DNA from: Leptolyngbya sp. NIES-3755
GTDB lineage: Bacteria; Cyanobacteriota; Cyanobacteriia; Leptolyngbyales; Leptolyngbyaceae
NCBI GenBank assembly: GCA_001548435.1
Contig: AP017308.1
Coordinates: 5,961,030-6,025,029 of the forward strand
Reading direction: 5' to 3'
DNA: 64,000 nt
Shown: positions 52,167 to 59,934 of the stretch, one piece after another
How positions within the stretch are numbered: the stretch's first letter is position 1
Layout of the letters: each line of letters starts with the position of its first letter
Notes under the pieces: model-generated
Told to the model about the DNA's origin: nothing
Database searches by the model: none
Seen by the model: only the letters and a program-made list of their open reading frames with translations
Made by a program: the position numbers and the translations under genes

Positions 52167-53426
52167 ATGCCTGAATCAAATTCCAATCCTCAGTCCACAG
52201 ATGCGATTTTAGGTGGACAGACTCCCGCACCGTATCAAGGCGCAATCTTGGGAGGCATTGAAGGAATTCAACAAAAACTGAAGAATGATGATCTTTCGAT
52301 TCGCTTGGAAGCCGTCGATCAAGCTTGGAACTATGGAACAGCGGGACTTGGATGTTTGCATCAGGCATTGAGCGATCGATCTAAGTTAGTGCGTCGTCGA
52401 TCGCGTTGGTTATTGCGGCAACCTCAAGGGACAGTTCTCAGCTATCCGCCCGTTTGGGAAATGATCGAACGCTTTGAAAATACGGGATACAGCACTCATG
52501 TTGAACAGTTTGCGGGACGGGAAGTTTGGGAGTTTAATTCAGAGGAGACTTTACCAAATCCACAGCAGTTCGCGTATGCGTTTCGATGTGAGTATGATGG
52601 CGAGAATGATAATGTTATCGATCTGATTGAGCGATTTTTAGAAGTGCCCGGAGCCGAACTTACTGAAGCGCTGGTGATCGGAATGTGGGACGCGGAAGGC
52701 GCTGCTCCTTCTGAGAGCTTTATTCAGAGTTTGGTTGGATTGCGCGATCAATTCCCCCATCTCAAAGCCTTGTTCATCGGAGATATTGAATCCGAAGAAT
52801 GCGAGATTTCTTGGATTATTCAAAGCGACATGAGTTCGATTTTGCAGGCGTTTCCAAAATTAGAAGTGCTGCAAGTCCGAGGCGGCGATAGCTTGAAGTT
52901 TGATTCGACTTTGGGAGTTTCGAGACATGAGAACTTGAAAGTATTGATTATCGAAACGGGGGGATTAGGTCGATCGACCGTTGAGCAGATCTATGAATGG
53001 GAGTTTCCCGCATTAGAGCATTTAGAACTTTGGTTTGGCAGTCCGGATTATGGTGGCGATTGTTGGGATCGAGATTTGCTGCCGTTGTTGGAAGATCTGA
53101 AGTTTCCGAATCTGACTTATTTGGGCTTACGGAATAGTGGATTTGCGGATGAAATTGCAGCGATGATTGTTCGATCGCCGTTACTCGCAGGTTTGCAAGT
53201 GTTAGATCTTTCGCTTGGAACCTTGACCGATGCAGGAGCGCAGCATTTACTCGATTGTGCCGCGATTCGAGATTTAGAAACGTTGAATGTTTCTGCAAGC
53301 TATTTATCGGGAGCGATGATTGATCAGCTTCGGGGATTGGAAATTCAAGTACTGGCACAGGAACAACGCGAAGAAGAGGACTATGAAGAACCGTCTTATC
53401 GTCGCTATTGTGTTGTTTCTGAATAG
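52167..53426 (+). CDS. STM4015-family leucine-rich repeat protein with HEAT-like N-terminus
   Basis: The 419 residues have two parts. Residues 1-90 (DAILGGQTPAPYQGAILGGI, then LSIRLEAVDQAWNYGTAGLG) match a cyanobacterial HEAT-like leader found in front of various domains. Residues about 105-400 are the STM4015 LRR fold, with PHLKALFIGDIESEECEISW, LEHLELWFGSPDYGGDCWDR, LPLLEDLKFPNLTYLGLRNS and LETLNVSASYLSGAMID. The acidic tail ends EEPSYRRYCVVSE; from memory, relatives end in a similar RYVxVxE. It is the first gene of the five-gene STM401x cassette, with 8 bases to the next. No function is established; it may be a scaffold or a modified substrate. Confidence 0.85.
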   Translation: MPESNSNPQSTDAILGGQTPAPYQGAILGGIEGIQQKLKNDDLSIRLEAVDQAWNYGTAGLGCLHQALSDRSKLVRRRSRWLLRQPQGTVLSYPPVWEMIERFENTGYSTHVEQFAGREVWEFNSEETLPNPQQFAYAFRCEYDGENDNVIDLIERFLEVPGAELTEALVIGMWDAEGAAPSESFIQSLVGLRDQFPHLKALFIGDIESEECEISWIIQSDMSSILQAFPKLEVLQVRGGDSLKFDSTLGVSRHENLKVLIIETGGLGRSTVEQIYEWEFPALEHLELWFGSPDYGGDCWDRDLLPLLEDLKFPNLTYLGLRNSGFADEIAAMIVRSPLLAGLQVLDLSLGTLTDAGAQHLLDCAAIRDLETLNVSASYLSGAMIDQLRGLEIQVLAQEQREEEDYEEPSYRRYCVVSE

Positions 53427-53434
53427 TAGAAACA

Positions 53435-54565
53435 ATGCTAAATTTTGCCCTGATTGCCAATCCTGAAACTCGCCGAGTTGAGCTATTTCAGCAAGCCTTA
53501 GCTCGATTCAATCTGCCGCCTGCTGAAGTGATTCCTTACGAAGAACTGTTAGCAGGTCGGTGTTTTTTGCACGAATGGGATTCGGTCGATCGCACTTTCC
53601 GTTTCGATGCCCCAGAACGTAACTTTAATGTCGATCGAGCTTTCATCGCAGCGGGAGCCAATCAGCCCGGAAATCATTGGAAAGTGAGCGCGATCGAGGC
53701 TTACAATCTTCCTGCTGATAAAGGTCGGATTCTGCACCCACGCCAGTGGTATCTTGGCTGGAAAACTCGCTTACAAGAATGGTCATCGGTGCAAGGAATG
53801 TTTTTAAACCATCCCGATGACATTGTGGAAATGTTTGATAAAACCGTGTGTCAGCGGATTTTAGCCAGTCACAATATTCCGATTCCTCGATCGCTTGCTT
53901 CGATCAACAGCTATGAGGAACTGTGTGAAGAAATGGAGCGGCAAAACTGCGATCGTGTTTTTGTCAAACTTGCTCATGGTTCTTCTGCTTCGGGTGTGGT
54001 CGCTTATGAACGTCGAGCAGGAGCAGAACGAGCAGTTACCAGCGTTGAAAGAGTGATTGAACAGGGAGAACTTAGATTTTATAATTCTCGGAAGATTCGA
54101 CAGTATCGAGATTCGCGAGAGATTGCAGATATTATTAATTTCCTAGCACGGGAACGGGTACAGGTTGAAGTATGGATGCCGAAAGCTCGAATCGAGGGGC
54201 GAGAATTTGATGCGCGAGTCGTTGTGATTGGCGGAAGAGCGCGTCAGGTGGTGTTGCGGTTGGGAAATAGTCCGATGACGAACTTACATTTGGGCAACGA
54301 TCGACGAGAGATTTCGGCACTTCCTCGATCCGTTTCTCCTGAAATTTGGGCGGAGATGATGCAAACCTGTGAACGGGCTGCGGCTTGTTTTCCGAAAAGC
54401 TTTTACTGTGGAATTGATTTACTCATTGCACCGAACTGGAAAGATCATTACATCCTAGAAATGAATGCGTTTGGGGATCTGTTGCAGGGCATCACTTGGA
54501 ACGGACAAGATACATATACAACAGAGGTTGAAATGTTGATGGAGCGACAGCAATGTTCAACATGA
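53435..54565 (+). CDS. STM4014-family protein, ATP-grasp-like
   Basis: The 376-residue protein has an N-terminal alpha/beta part (LNFALIANPETRRVELFQQA) and an ATP-grasp-like core. VFVKLAHGSSASGVVAYERR resembles the nucleotide-binding Lys and small-residue loop, and YCGIDLLIAPNWKDHYILEM then NAFGD gives the metal-binding Glu and Asn. ATP-grasp enzymes join a carboxylate to an amine via acyl phosphate. The acceptor is unknown. It overlaps the next gene by 13 bases. In the cassette it is presumed to act on a peptide or metabolite also handled by the radical SAM enzymes. Confidence 0.85.
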   Translation: MLNFALIANPETRRVELFQQALARFNLPPAEVIPYEELLAGRCFLHEWDSVDRTFRFDAPERNFNVDRAFIAAGANQPGNHWKVSAIEAYNLPADKGRILHPRQWYLGWKTRLQEWSSVQGMFLNHPDDIVEMFDKTVCQRILASHNIPIPRSLASINSYEELCEEMERQNCDRVFVKLAHGSSASGVVAYERRAGAERAVTSVERVIEQGELRFYNSRKIRQYRDSREIADIINFLARERVQVEVWMPKARIEGREFDARVVVIGGRARQVVLRLGNSPMTNLHLGNDRREISALPRSVSPEIWAEMMQTCERAAACFPKSFYCGIDLLIAPNWKDHYILEMNAFGDLLQGITWNGQDTYTTEVEMLMERQQCST

Positions 54566-55338
54566 ATCAAATTGTTGGAACACACGATATTCTGTTTATC
54601 ACCTTTGATACGCTGAGATTTGATGTTGCTAGAGATTTACTCGCTCAAGGTCGCACTCCGAATTTAGCCTCTGTTTTGCCGCCTGAAGGCTGGGAAGAAC
54701 GCCATTCGCCTGGAAGCTTTACTTATGCTGCTCACCAAGCCTTCTTCGCCGGATTTCTGCCCACTCCGATCGCTCCTGGTATTCATCCCCGTCCGTTCTC
54801 GCTCAAATTTGAAGGCAGCACCAGTACGCGCCCGGAAACTTGTGTTTTAGAACACGACAATATTGTGAGTGGACTGGCTGCAAAAGGCTATCACACGGTT
54901 TGTATTGGTGGAGTTGGCTTTTTTAATAAGCTTAATCCCTTGGGCAATGTGCTTCCGTCAATGTTTGCTGAAAGTTATTGGAGTTCTGAAATTGGTGTGA
55001 CTTGTCAGAATTCGACTGAGAATCAAATTGCGATCGCACTCTCCATTCTCCAACGCCCCGAAAAAATCTTCCTATTCATCAACATTTCCGCACTCCATCA
55101 GCCGAATTGTTTTTACTTACCCGGAGCAACCATCGATAGTTTAGAGTCTCATGCAGCGGCTTTGGAATATGTCGATCGACATTTAGGCAAACTTTGGGAT
55201 GCACTACGCCAAAGAGGTTCAACATTTTGCATTCTGTGTTCAGATCACGGAACCACTTACGGCGATGACGGGTACACTGGACATCGATTAAGCCATCCCG
55301 CAGTTTGGACGGTCCCCTACGCAGAGTTGATTTTATGA
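54553..55338 (+). CDS. STM4013/SEN3800-family hydrolase (alkaline phosphatase fold)
   Basis: The 261 residues show the alkaline phosphatase/sulfatase superfamily pattern. DILFITFDTLRFDVARDLLA gives the first metal Asp, SPGSFTYAAHQAFFAGFLPT the nucleophile region with Ser/Thr, and ILCSDHGTTYGDDGYTGHRL the second metal Asp-His and a later His. The first ATG (54553) has GGAG eight bases upstream; a second ATG at 54562 overlaps the previous stop. The stop overlaps the next start (ATGA). It may cleave a phosphate, sulfate or related ester from the cassette product. The substrate is unknown. Confidence 0.88.
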   Translation: MFNMNQIVGTHDILFITFDTLRFDVARDLLAQGRTPNLASVLPPEGWEERHSPGSFTYAAHQAFFAGFLPTPIAPGIHPRPFSLKFEGSTSTRPETCVLEHDNIVSGLAAKGYHTVCIGGVGFFNKLNPLGNVLPSMFAESYWSSEIGVTCQNSTENQIAIALSILQRPEKIFLFINISALHQPNCFYLPGATIDSLESHAAALEYVDRHLGKLWDALRQRGSTFCILCSDHGTTYGDDGYTGHRLSHPAVWTVPYAELIL

Positions 55339-56612
55339 ATCAGTCCCCCTATCAAACTTATGTGTACTCTTACCCGCACAAGACCGCTTATCGGGAAGTG
55401 AAACCTCGATCGCTGTCTGATGTTTGGGCAACTGAGAACAAGAATGCGCTTTTTCTGTACATTCACATTCCATTCTGTGAGATGCGCTGTGGATTTTGTA
55501 ATCTGTTCACAACAGTGATGCACAATCATGATTTTGTGAGTAACTATATCTCAGCATTGCAGCGACAAGCCGATCAGGTGAAATCAGCATTGGGTGAAGT
55601 GAAATTTGCTCGATTTGCTTTGGGAGGAGGAACACCGACACAGCTATCGATCGAGCATTTAGAATCTGTTCTCAATGTTGCAGAATCGATGGGAGCCAAA
55701 CTATTAGAAATTCCTGGATCAGTTGAAGTCTCGCCTGAAACGGCAACTCAGGAGAAATTGAAATTGTTGCGCGATCGTGGACTCGATCGAATTAGTATCG
55801 GTGTTCAAAGCTTCGTTGATCCTGAAGTTCTCGCCACTCAACGCCGCCAAACTTCTGATCAAGTCAAAGCTGCACTGACTCGCATTCGAGAAGCGAACTT
55901 TCCAAACTTAAACATTGATCTGATCTATGGGCTTCCAGGACAAACAGTGGAAACCTGGTTACACTCGCTCAAAACGGCTTTAGTGTTTGAACCTGAAGAA
56001 GTTTATCTGTATCCGCTCTACGTTCGTCCGCTGACTGGACTGGGAATGAGCGATCGAGAATGGGATGACATTCGCCTTGCTTGCTATCGGACAGGTAGAG
56101 ACTTTCTCAAAGCTCACGGTTACACTCAAGTTTCAATGCGAATGTTCCGATCGAACACTGCACCCGAATCTTCTGCACCTGTCTATTGTTGCCAAGCTGA
56201 TGGCATGATTGGCTTAGGATGTGGAGCGCGATCGTATACTCGATCGTTGCATTACTCGAATGATTACGCGGTGAACTCCAAAGAGATTAAAAACATCATC
56301 GAACAATACAACAACACTGAAGATTTTACTGTGATTAACTACGGCTTTGAGTTGGATATGGAAGAGCAGAAACGGCGATTTATCTTGATTTCGGTGCTGT
56401 CCGAAGAAGGATTGAATCTTCAGAATTATGGCGATCGCTTTCACTCAGAACTACTAGAAGATTTTCCTCAGCTTACAGAACTAATCGAACTTGGTTTAGT
56501 AAACAATGATTGGAAGCTAACAGAACTAGGACTTGAACGCTCAGATACATTTGGATCTTGGTTGTTTTCAGAGAGTGTGCGATCGAAAATGTCAACCTAT
56601 TCGCTGAAATAA
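55335..56612 (+). CDS. STM4012-family radical SAM protein
   Basis: The 425-residue enzyme starts at 55335 (MNQSPYQTYVYSYPHKTAYR). Its [4Fe-4S] motif is YIHIPFCEMRCGFCNLFTT (CxxxCxxC). RFALGGGTPTQLSIEHLESV follows, then the HemW-like segment DRISIGVQSFVDPEVLATQR and the elements LNIDLIYGLPGQTVETWLHS. The C-terminal part carries extra cysteines (VYCCQADGMIGLGCGARSYT). It resembles HemW/coproporphyrinogen-type radical SAM proteins but belongs to the STM4012 group by context and sequence. The reaction is unknown. It overlaps the preceding gene by four bases and ends 2 bases before the next. Confidence 0.9.
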   Translation: MNQSPYQTYVYSYPHKTAYREVKPRSLSDVWATENKNALFLYIHIPFCEMRCGFCNLFTTVMHNHDFVSNYISALQRQADQVKSALGEVKFARFALGGGTPTQLSIEHLESVLNVAESMGAKLLEIPGSVEVSPETATQEKLKLLRDRGLDRISIGVQSFVDPEVLATQRRQTSDQVKAALTRIREANFPNLNIDLIYGLPGQTVETWLHSLKTALVFEPEEVYLYPLYVRPLTGLGMSDREWDDIRLACYRTGRDFLKAHGYTQVSMRMFRSNTAPESSAPVYCCQADGMIGLGCGARSYTRSLHYSNDYAVNSKEIKNIIEQYNNTEDFTVINYGFELDMEEQKRRFILISVLSEEGLNLQNYGDRFHSELLEDFPQLTELIELGLVNNDWKLTELGLERSDTFGSWLFSESVRSKMSTYSLK

Positions 56613-56614
56613 CA

Positions 56615-57466
56615 ATGCACCTTACTATTCTTTATCGAGGTTCACTGGTTAGCTGTAACTATGGTTGTGAGTATTGTCCATTTGCGAAACGCCAGCAAAC
56701 AGCGGCAGAAATGGCGATCGACAAACAAGAACTCGATCGATTTGCTACTTGGATCGCGAATCTTCCTGAGCATGAGTTTTCTATTCTGTTTACGCCTTGG
56801 GGTGAAGCACTGATTCATTCTGCCTATCAGCAAGCGCTCTCAAAGCTATCTCATCTTCCAAATGTTCGTAAAGTTGCTATCCAAACGAATTTATCCTGCG
56901 ATTTGCATTGGATTGATCAAGCAAATCCTGAAACATTCGCACTTTGGACAACGTTTCACCCTGAATGGTCGGATCTCGATCGCTTTCTAGAAAAGTGCGA
57001 TCGCTTAATTGCTCAAAACATTCGCTTTAGTGTTGGTGTTGTTGGTTTTGCAAAGTTTAGAAATGCGATCTCAACTTTACGGGATAAATTACCTCAAAGT
57101 GTTTATCTCTGGATTAATGCGGTAAAAGCAGAACTTCCGAACTTAGCAGAAGACGATCGCGCTTTCTTTCAATCAATTGATCCGCTCTATGAATTGAATA
57201 CGAAGCACTATCCAAGCTTAGGAAAATCTTGCAGAGCAGGACAATCGGTAATTTCGGTGGATGGTAAAGGAACGATTCGCAGATGTCACTTTATTAAAGA
57301 TGCGATCGGGAATATTTACGATCGGGATTTTGAGAAAGTATTATTCGATCGACTTTGTACCAATGAAACTTGTCATTGTCACATTGGTTATGTTCACTTA
57401 GATTACTTAGAGCTAGACAAAGTTTTTGGATCGAGAATCCTAGAGCGAGTTCCACTTTCTCATTAG
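56615..57466 (+). CDS. STM4011-family radical SAM protein
   Basis: The 283-residue protein from the ATG at 56615 reads MHLTILYRGSLVSCNYGCEY, with the CxxxCxxC motif in CNYGCEYC. VRKVAIQTNLSCDLHWIDQA follows, then a C-terminal cysteine-rich part: LGKSCRAGQSVISVDGKGTI, RRCHFIKDAIGNIYD and CTNETCHCHIGYVHLDYLEL. The late cysteines could hold an auxiliary iron-sulfur cluster, as in SPASM-type peptide-modifying enzymes. It ends the operon, converging on the cyclase gene with 3 bases between. Confidence 0.88.
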   Translation: MHLTILYRGSLVSCNYGCEYCPFAKRQQTAAEMAIDKQELDRFATWIANLPEHEFSILFTPWGEALIHSAYQQALSKLSHLPNVRKVAIQTNLSCDLHWIDQANPETFALWTTFHPEWSDLDRFLEKCDRLIAQNIRFSVGVVGFAKFRNAISTLRDKLPQSVYLWINAVKAELPNLAEDDRAFFQSIDPLYELNTKHYPSLGKSCRAGQSVISVDGKGTIRRCHFIKDAIGNIYDRDFEKVLFDRLCTNETCHCHIGYVHLDYLELDKVFGSRILERVPLSH

Positions 57467-57469
57467 CAT

Positions 57470-58981
57470 CTACTTCTCATCAAATGCCCATACCCCATTC
57501 CAATGCTCAGGAACACCACGCTGGGTTAAAATCTCAACTCGTTCTAAGTAAAGATTTGCAGTCTTATCCACAGGATTAACCGACAGTACCCGCTCAAAAT
57601 CAGCTTTCGCATTCGCGAGATCTCCAGCCCGGTAATGCTTTAATCCTTGCTCAAAATCAGATTGAGTTTGCAGTTTGAGCGATCGTACTCCTTCGACTTC
57701 AGCATCCAGAATTTCATACACCCCGATCGGCTCATTGCGTCCTTTGACGATCGCACGATCGAGAAATCGAATCTGATAGTCTTCAGGATGGCTCATGTGT
57801 TCAAGTGCTTGCTCTGACATCAAAAGCGACACCCCATAAAACTTTGTTAATCCTTCTAATCGGGCAGTGAGGTTGACATTATCCGAAAAGGCATCGCCCT
57901 GCATCCGATTTTCTTCTCCGACCATACCCAACATCATGTGACCGACGTGAACTCCAATCCCAACATTAATCGGGAGCCAGCCATCTTGGTGGCGTTTTTG
58001 GTTGTACTGCTCGACCGCTCGAAACATCGCCACCCCAGACGCGATCGCGTCATCTGCACCATCGGGAAACACTGCCATCATCCCGTCGCCTAAGAATTTA
58101 AGAATTAAGCCGTGATTGTTGCGAATTTCAGGACTAACTCGTTTGAGATAAGCATTCACAAAGCCAAAATTCTCTTTCGGTGACATCGCTTCGCACATCG
58201 TAGTAAACGATCGAATATCAGAAAACATCACTGCCATTGTTTTACTCACATGGTCTCCGAGTCGCACATCTGTAATACTTTGCCGCCGCAAAAATCCCAT
58301 AAATTCATGCGGTACAAACCGACCATAAGCCTCCAGTAATTCTTCTAGCTTATGATTTGCTTCGATCATTTCTTTTTCCCGCGCTTTCACAGTCTTGACC
58401 ATGTGAGTAAAGACTCGTGCAAGATGACCTAACTCATCGCTGCGTCCAGCAACTTCAGCTAATTTATCAGGTTGAAAGGTATCGCGCTCGACATCTGAAG
58501 CGGCGGTTGTGACTTTTCCTACTTGCTCAATGTAGGCTGACTGCCGCAAAATTTCTGCTTTGAATAAAGCTTCCGCTTCTTGACGCTTGAGGAAATTCAA
58601 ATAAGCTTTGGAATGATAGCGAATACGAGCAATTAGCTCCCTCGGATCGGGCAGTTTCACTAAATAATCATTCGCACCCAGTTCAAATGCTTTGGCTTTA
58701 ATCGTTGGATCTTCTTTGCTCGACAAGACAATCAGCGGTGTATGGCAAGTTGTTGCATCCTGCGATCGCAAAAATTGCACGAGCAGCAATCCTTCCATTT
58801 GTGGCATCACCAGATCTTGCAGAATGACGGTCGGTTGACATTGTTCAGCAACCTCTAGCGCTTCAGTTGGATCACTACAATAGTGAAAAACAAGGTCTGT
58901 TTCTGGTGCTAACATCCGCCGAATCGCTTCAGCAATGATAGATTGATCGTCGATTAGTAATACCTTGATTTGCTCATCCAT
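57470..58981 (-). CDS. Response regulator with class III nucleotide cyclase output
   Basis: The 503 residues comprise a receiver (VLLIDDQSIIAEAIRRML, phospho-Asp in VILQDLVMPQMEGLLL, Lys in YLVKLPDPRELI) and a soluble HAMP-like linker (about 145-215). A cyclase domain follows (about 245-430) with both metal Asp residues, MFSDIRSFTTMCEAM and ILKFLGDGMMAVFP. The Asn-Arg pair is in DNVNLTARLEGLTK. A C-terminal TPR-like helical pair completes the protein. The substrate, ATP or GTP, is not certain; the Lys before FLGDG favours ATP. It is the last gene of the chemosensory operon, two bases after cheB. Confidence 0.92.
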   Translation of the reverse strand: MDEQIKVLLIDDQSIIAEAIRRMLAPETDLVFHYCSDPTEALEVAEQCQPTVILQDLVMPQMEGLLLVQFLRSQDATTCHTPLIVLSSKEDPTIKAKAFELGANDYLVKLPDPRELIARIRYHSKAYLNFLKRQEAEALFKAEILRQSAYIEQVGKVTTAASDVERDTFQPDKLAEVAGRSDELGHLARVFTHMVKTVKAREKEMIEANHKLEELLEAYGRFVPHEFMGFLRRQSITDVRLGDHVSKTMAVMFSDIRSFTTMCEAMSPKENFGFVNAYLKRVSPEIRNNHGLILKFLGDGMMAVFPDGADDAIASGVAMFRAVEQYNQKRHQDGWLPINVGIGVHVGHMMLGMVGEENRMQGDAFSDNVNLTARLEGLTKFYGVSLLMSEQALEHMSHPEDYQIRFLDRAIVKGRNEPIGVYEILDAEVEGVRSLKLQTQSDFEQGLKHYRAGDLANAKADFERVLSVNPVDKTANLYLERVEILTQRGVPEHWNGVWAFDEK

Positions 58982-58983
58982 AA

Positions 58984-59934
58984 TTAAGAGAATTTTAGGG
59001 TGGACAATGTAGACGCGATCGCATCTGGAGAAAGAATGTCGATCGCAGCATTTAGCTCAACAGCAGCTTTTGGCATTCCATACACGACACAGCTTTCTTG
59101 ACTTTGAGCGATCGTGCGCCAATTTTGTTGTTTCAGGGCTTTGAGTCCTTCTGCACCGTCGCGCCCCATCCCCGTGAGTAAAATGGCAGTGCCGTTTCGG
59201 GTCCAATGTTGCGCCACACTTTTGAAAAACACATCAACGGAGGGACGGTACGCATAGTGAATCGGATGCGGTGTATAGTCGAGCGTGAGTTCCGGTTTGA
59301 GAAAGAGATGATCATTCGTGCCTGCAACTAACACTGTTCCGCGAGTGGGTCGATCGCCTGCAACTGCAATCCGAACGGGTAAAGGCGTTTGATGGCTCAG
59401 CCAGTCGGCAAAACCAGCAGAAAAATGAGCATCGACATGCTGAACAATGACGATCGCGGCTCCAAAGTTTGCGGGAAGTTGAGCCAGAATCGTTGCAAGA
59501 GCTTTCGGACCTCCGGTGGATGAGCCGATCGCAATTAAAGGAACGAATCCGCGTCGATGTTCTGTTCGATGTTGTGAATTCAATCGCTTGCTGATTCTCG
59601 AAATTTTAGTGAGCAGTTCACCAAACTCATTCAAACCGGATAAATCGACAACATCGATCGCACCTTGCTCGATCGCAGTATAAACCGTTGAAATGTTCTG
59701 TTGACTTGCTGTAGTCACGAGAATGCGACAAGATGCAGTTTTTAGAATTTGCTCAATCGTAGTCCGCGAAAGACGAGCATCCAGCAGCATCAGATCAGGA
59801 ATCGTTTGAGAACATTTTGCGGTTGCTTCTGTTCCAGATTGGGCAGCCCAAATTACCTGATGTTGACTGTTGAGCGCTTGCTTGAGTGCCGCAGTCTCGT
59901 CTTTTGAAGCATTCACGATCGCAATTTTCATCAT
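58984..59934 (-). CDS. cheB: CheB-type chemoreceptor methylesterase
   Basis: The 316-residue protein has a degenerate receiver at 1-120. The usual DD acidic pair is NA in IAIVNASKDETAAL, though Asp remains in LMLLDARLS. A complete methylesterase domain follows: GSSTGGPKALATILAQLPAN with the Ser, VQHVDAHFSAGFADWLS with the His and LLTGMGRDGAEGLKALKQ with the Asp. It removes methyl groups from the chemoreceptor for adaptation. Loss of the acidic pair may alter phosphorylation control. The start overlaps the cheA stop. Confidence 0.93.
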   Translation of the reverse strand: MMKIAIVNASKDETAALKQALNSQHQVIWAAQSGTEATAKCSQTIPDLMLLDARLSRTTIEQILKTASCRILVTTASQQNISTVYTAIEQGAIDVVDLSGLNEFGELLTKISRISKRLNSQHRTEHRRGFVPLIAIGSSTGGPKALATILAQLPANFGAAIVIVQHVDAHFSAGFADWLSHQTPLPVRIAVAGDRPTRGTVLVAGTNDHLFLKPELTLDYTPHPIHYAYRPSVDVFFKSVAQHWTRNGTAILLTGMGRDGAEGLKALKQQNWRTIAQSQESCVVYGMPKAAVELNAAIDILSPDAIASTLSTLKFS

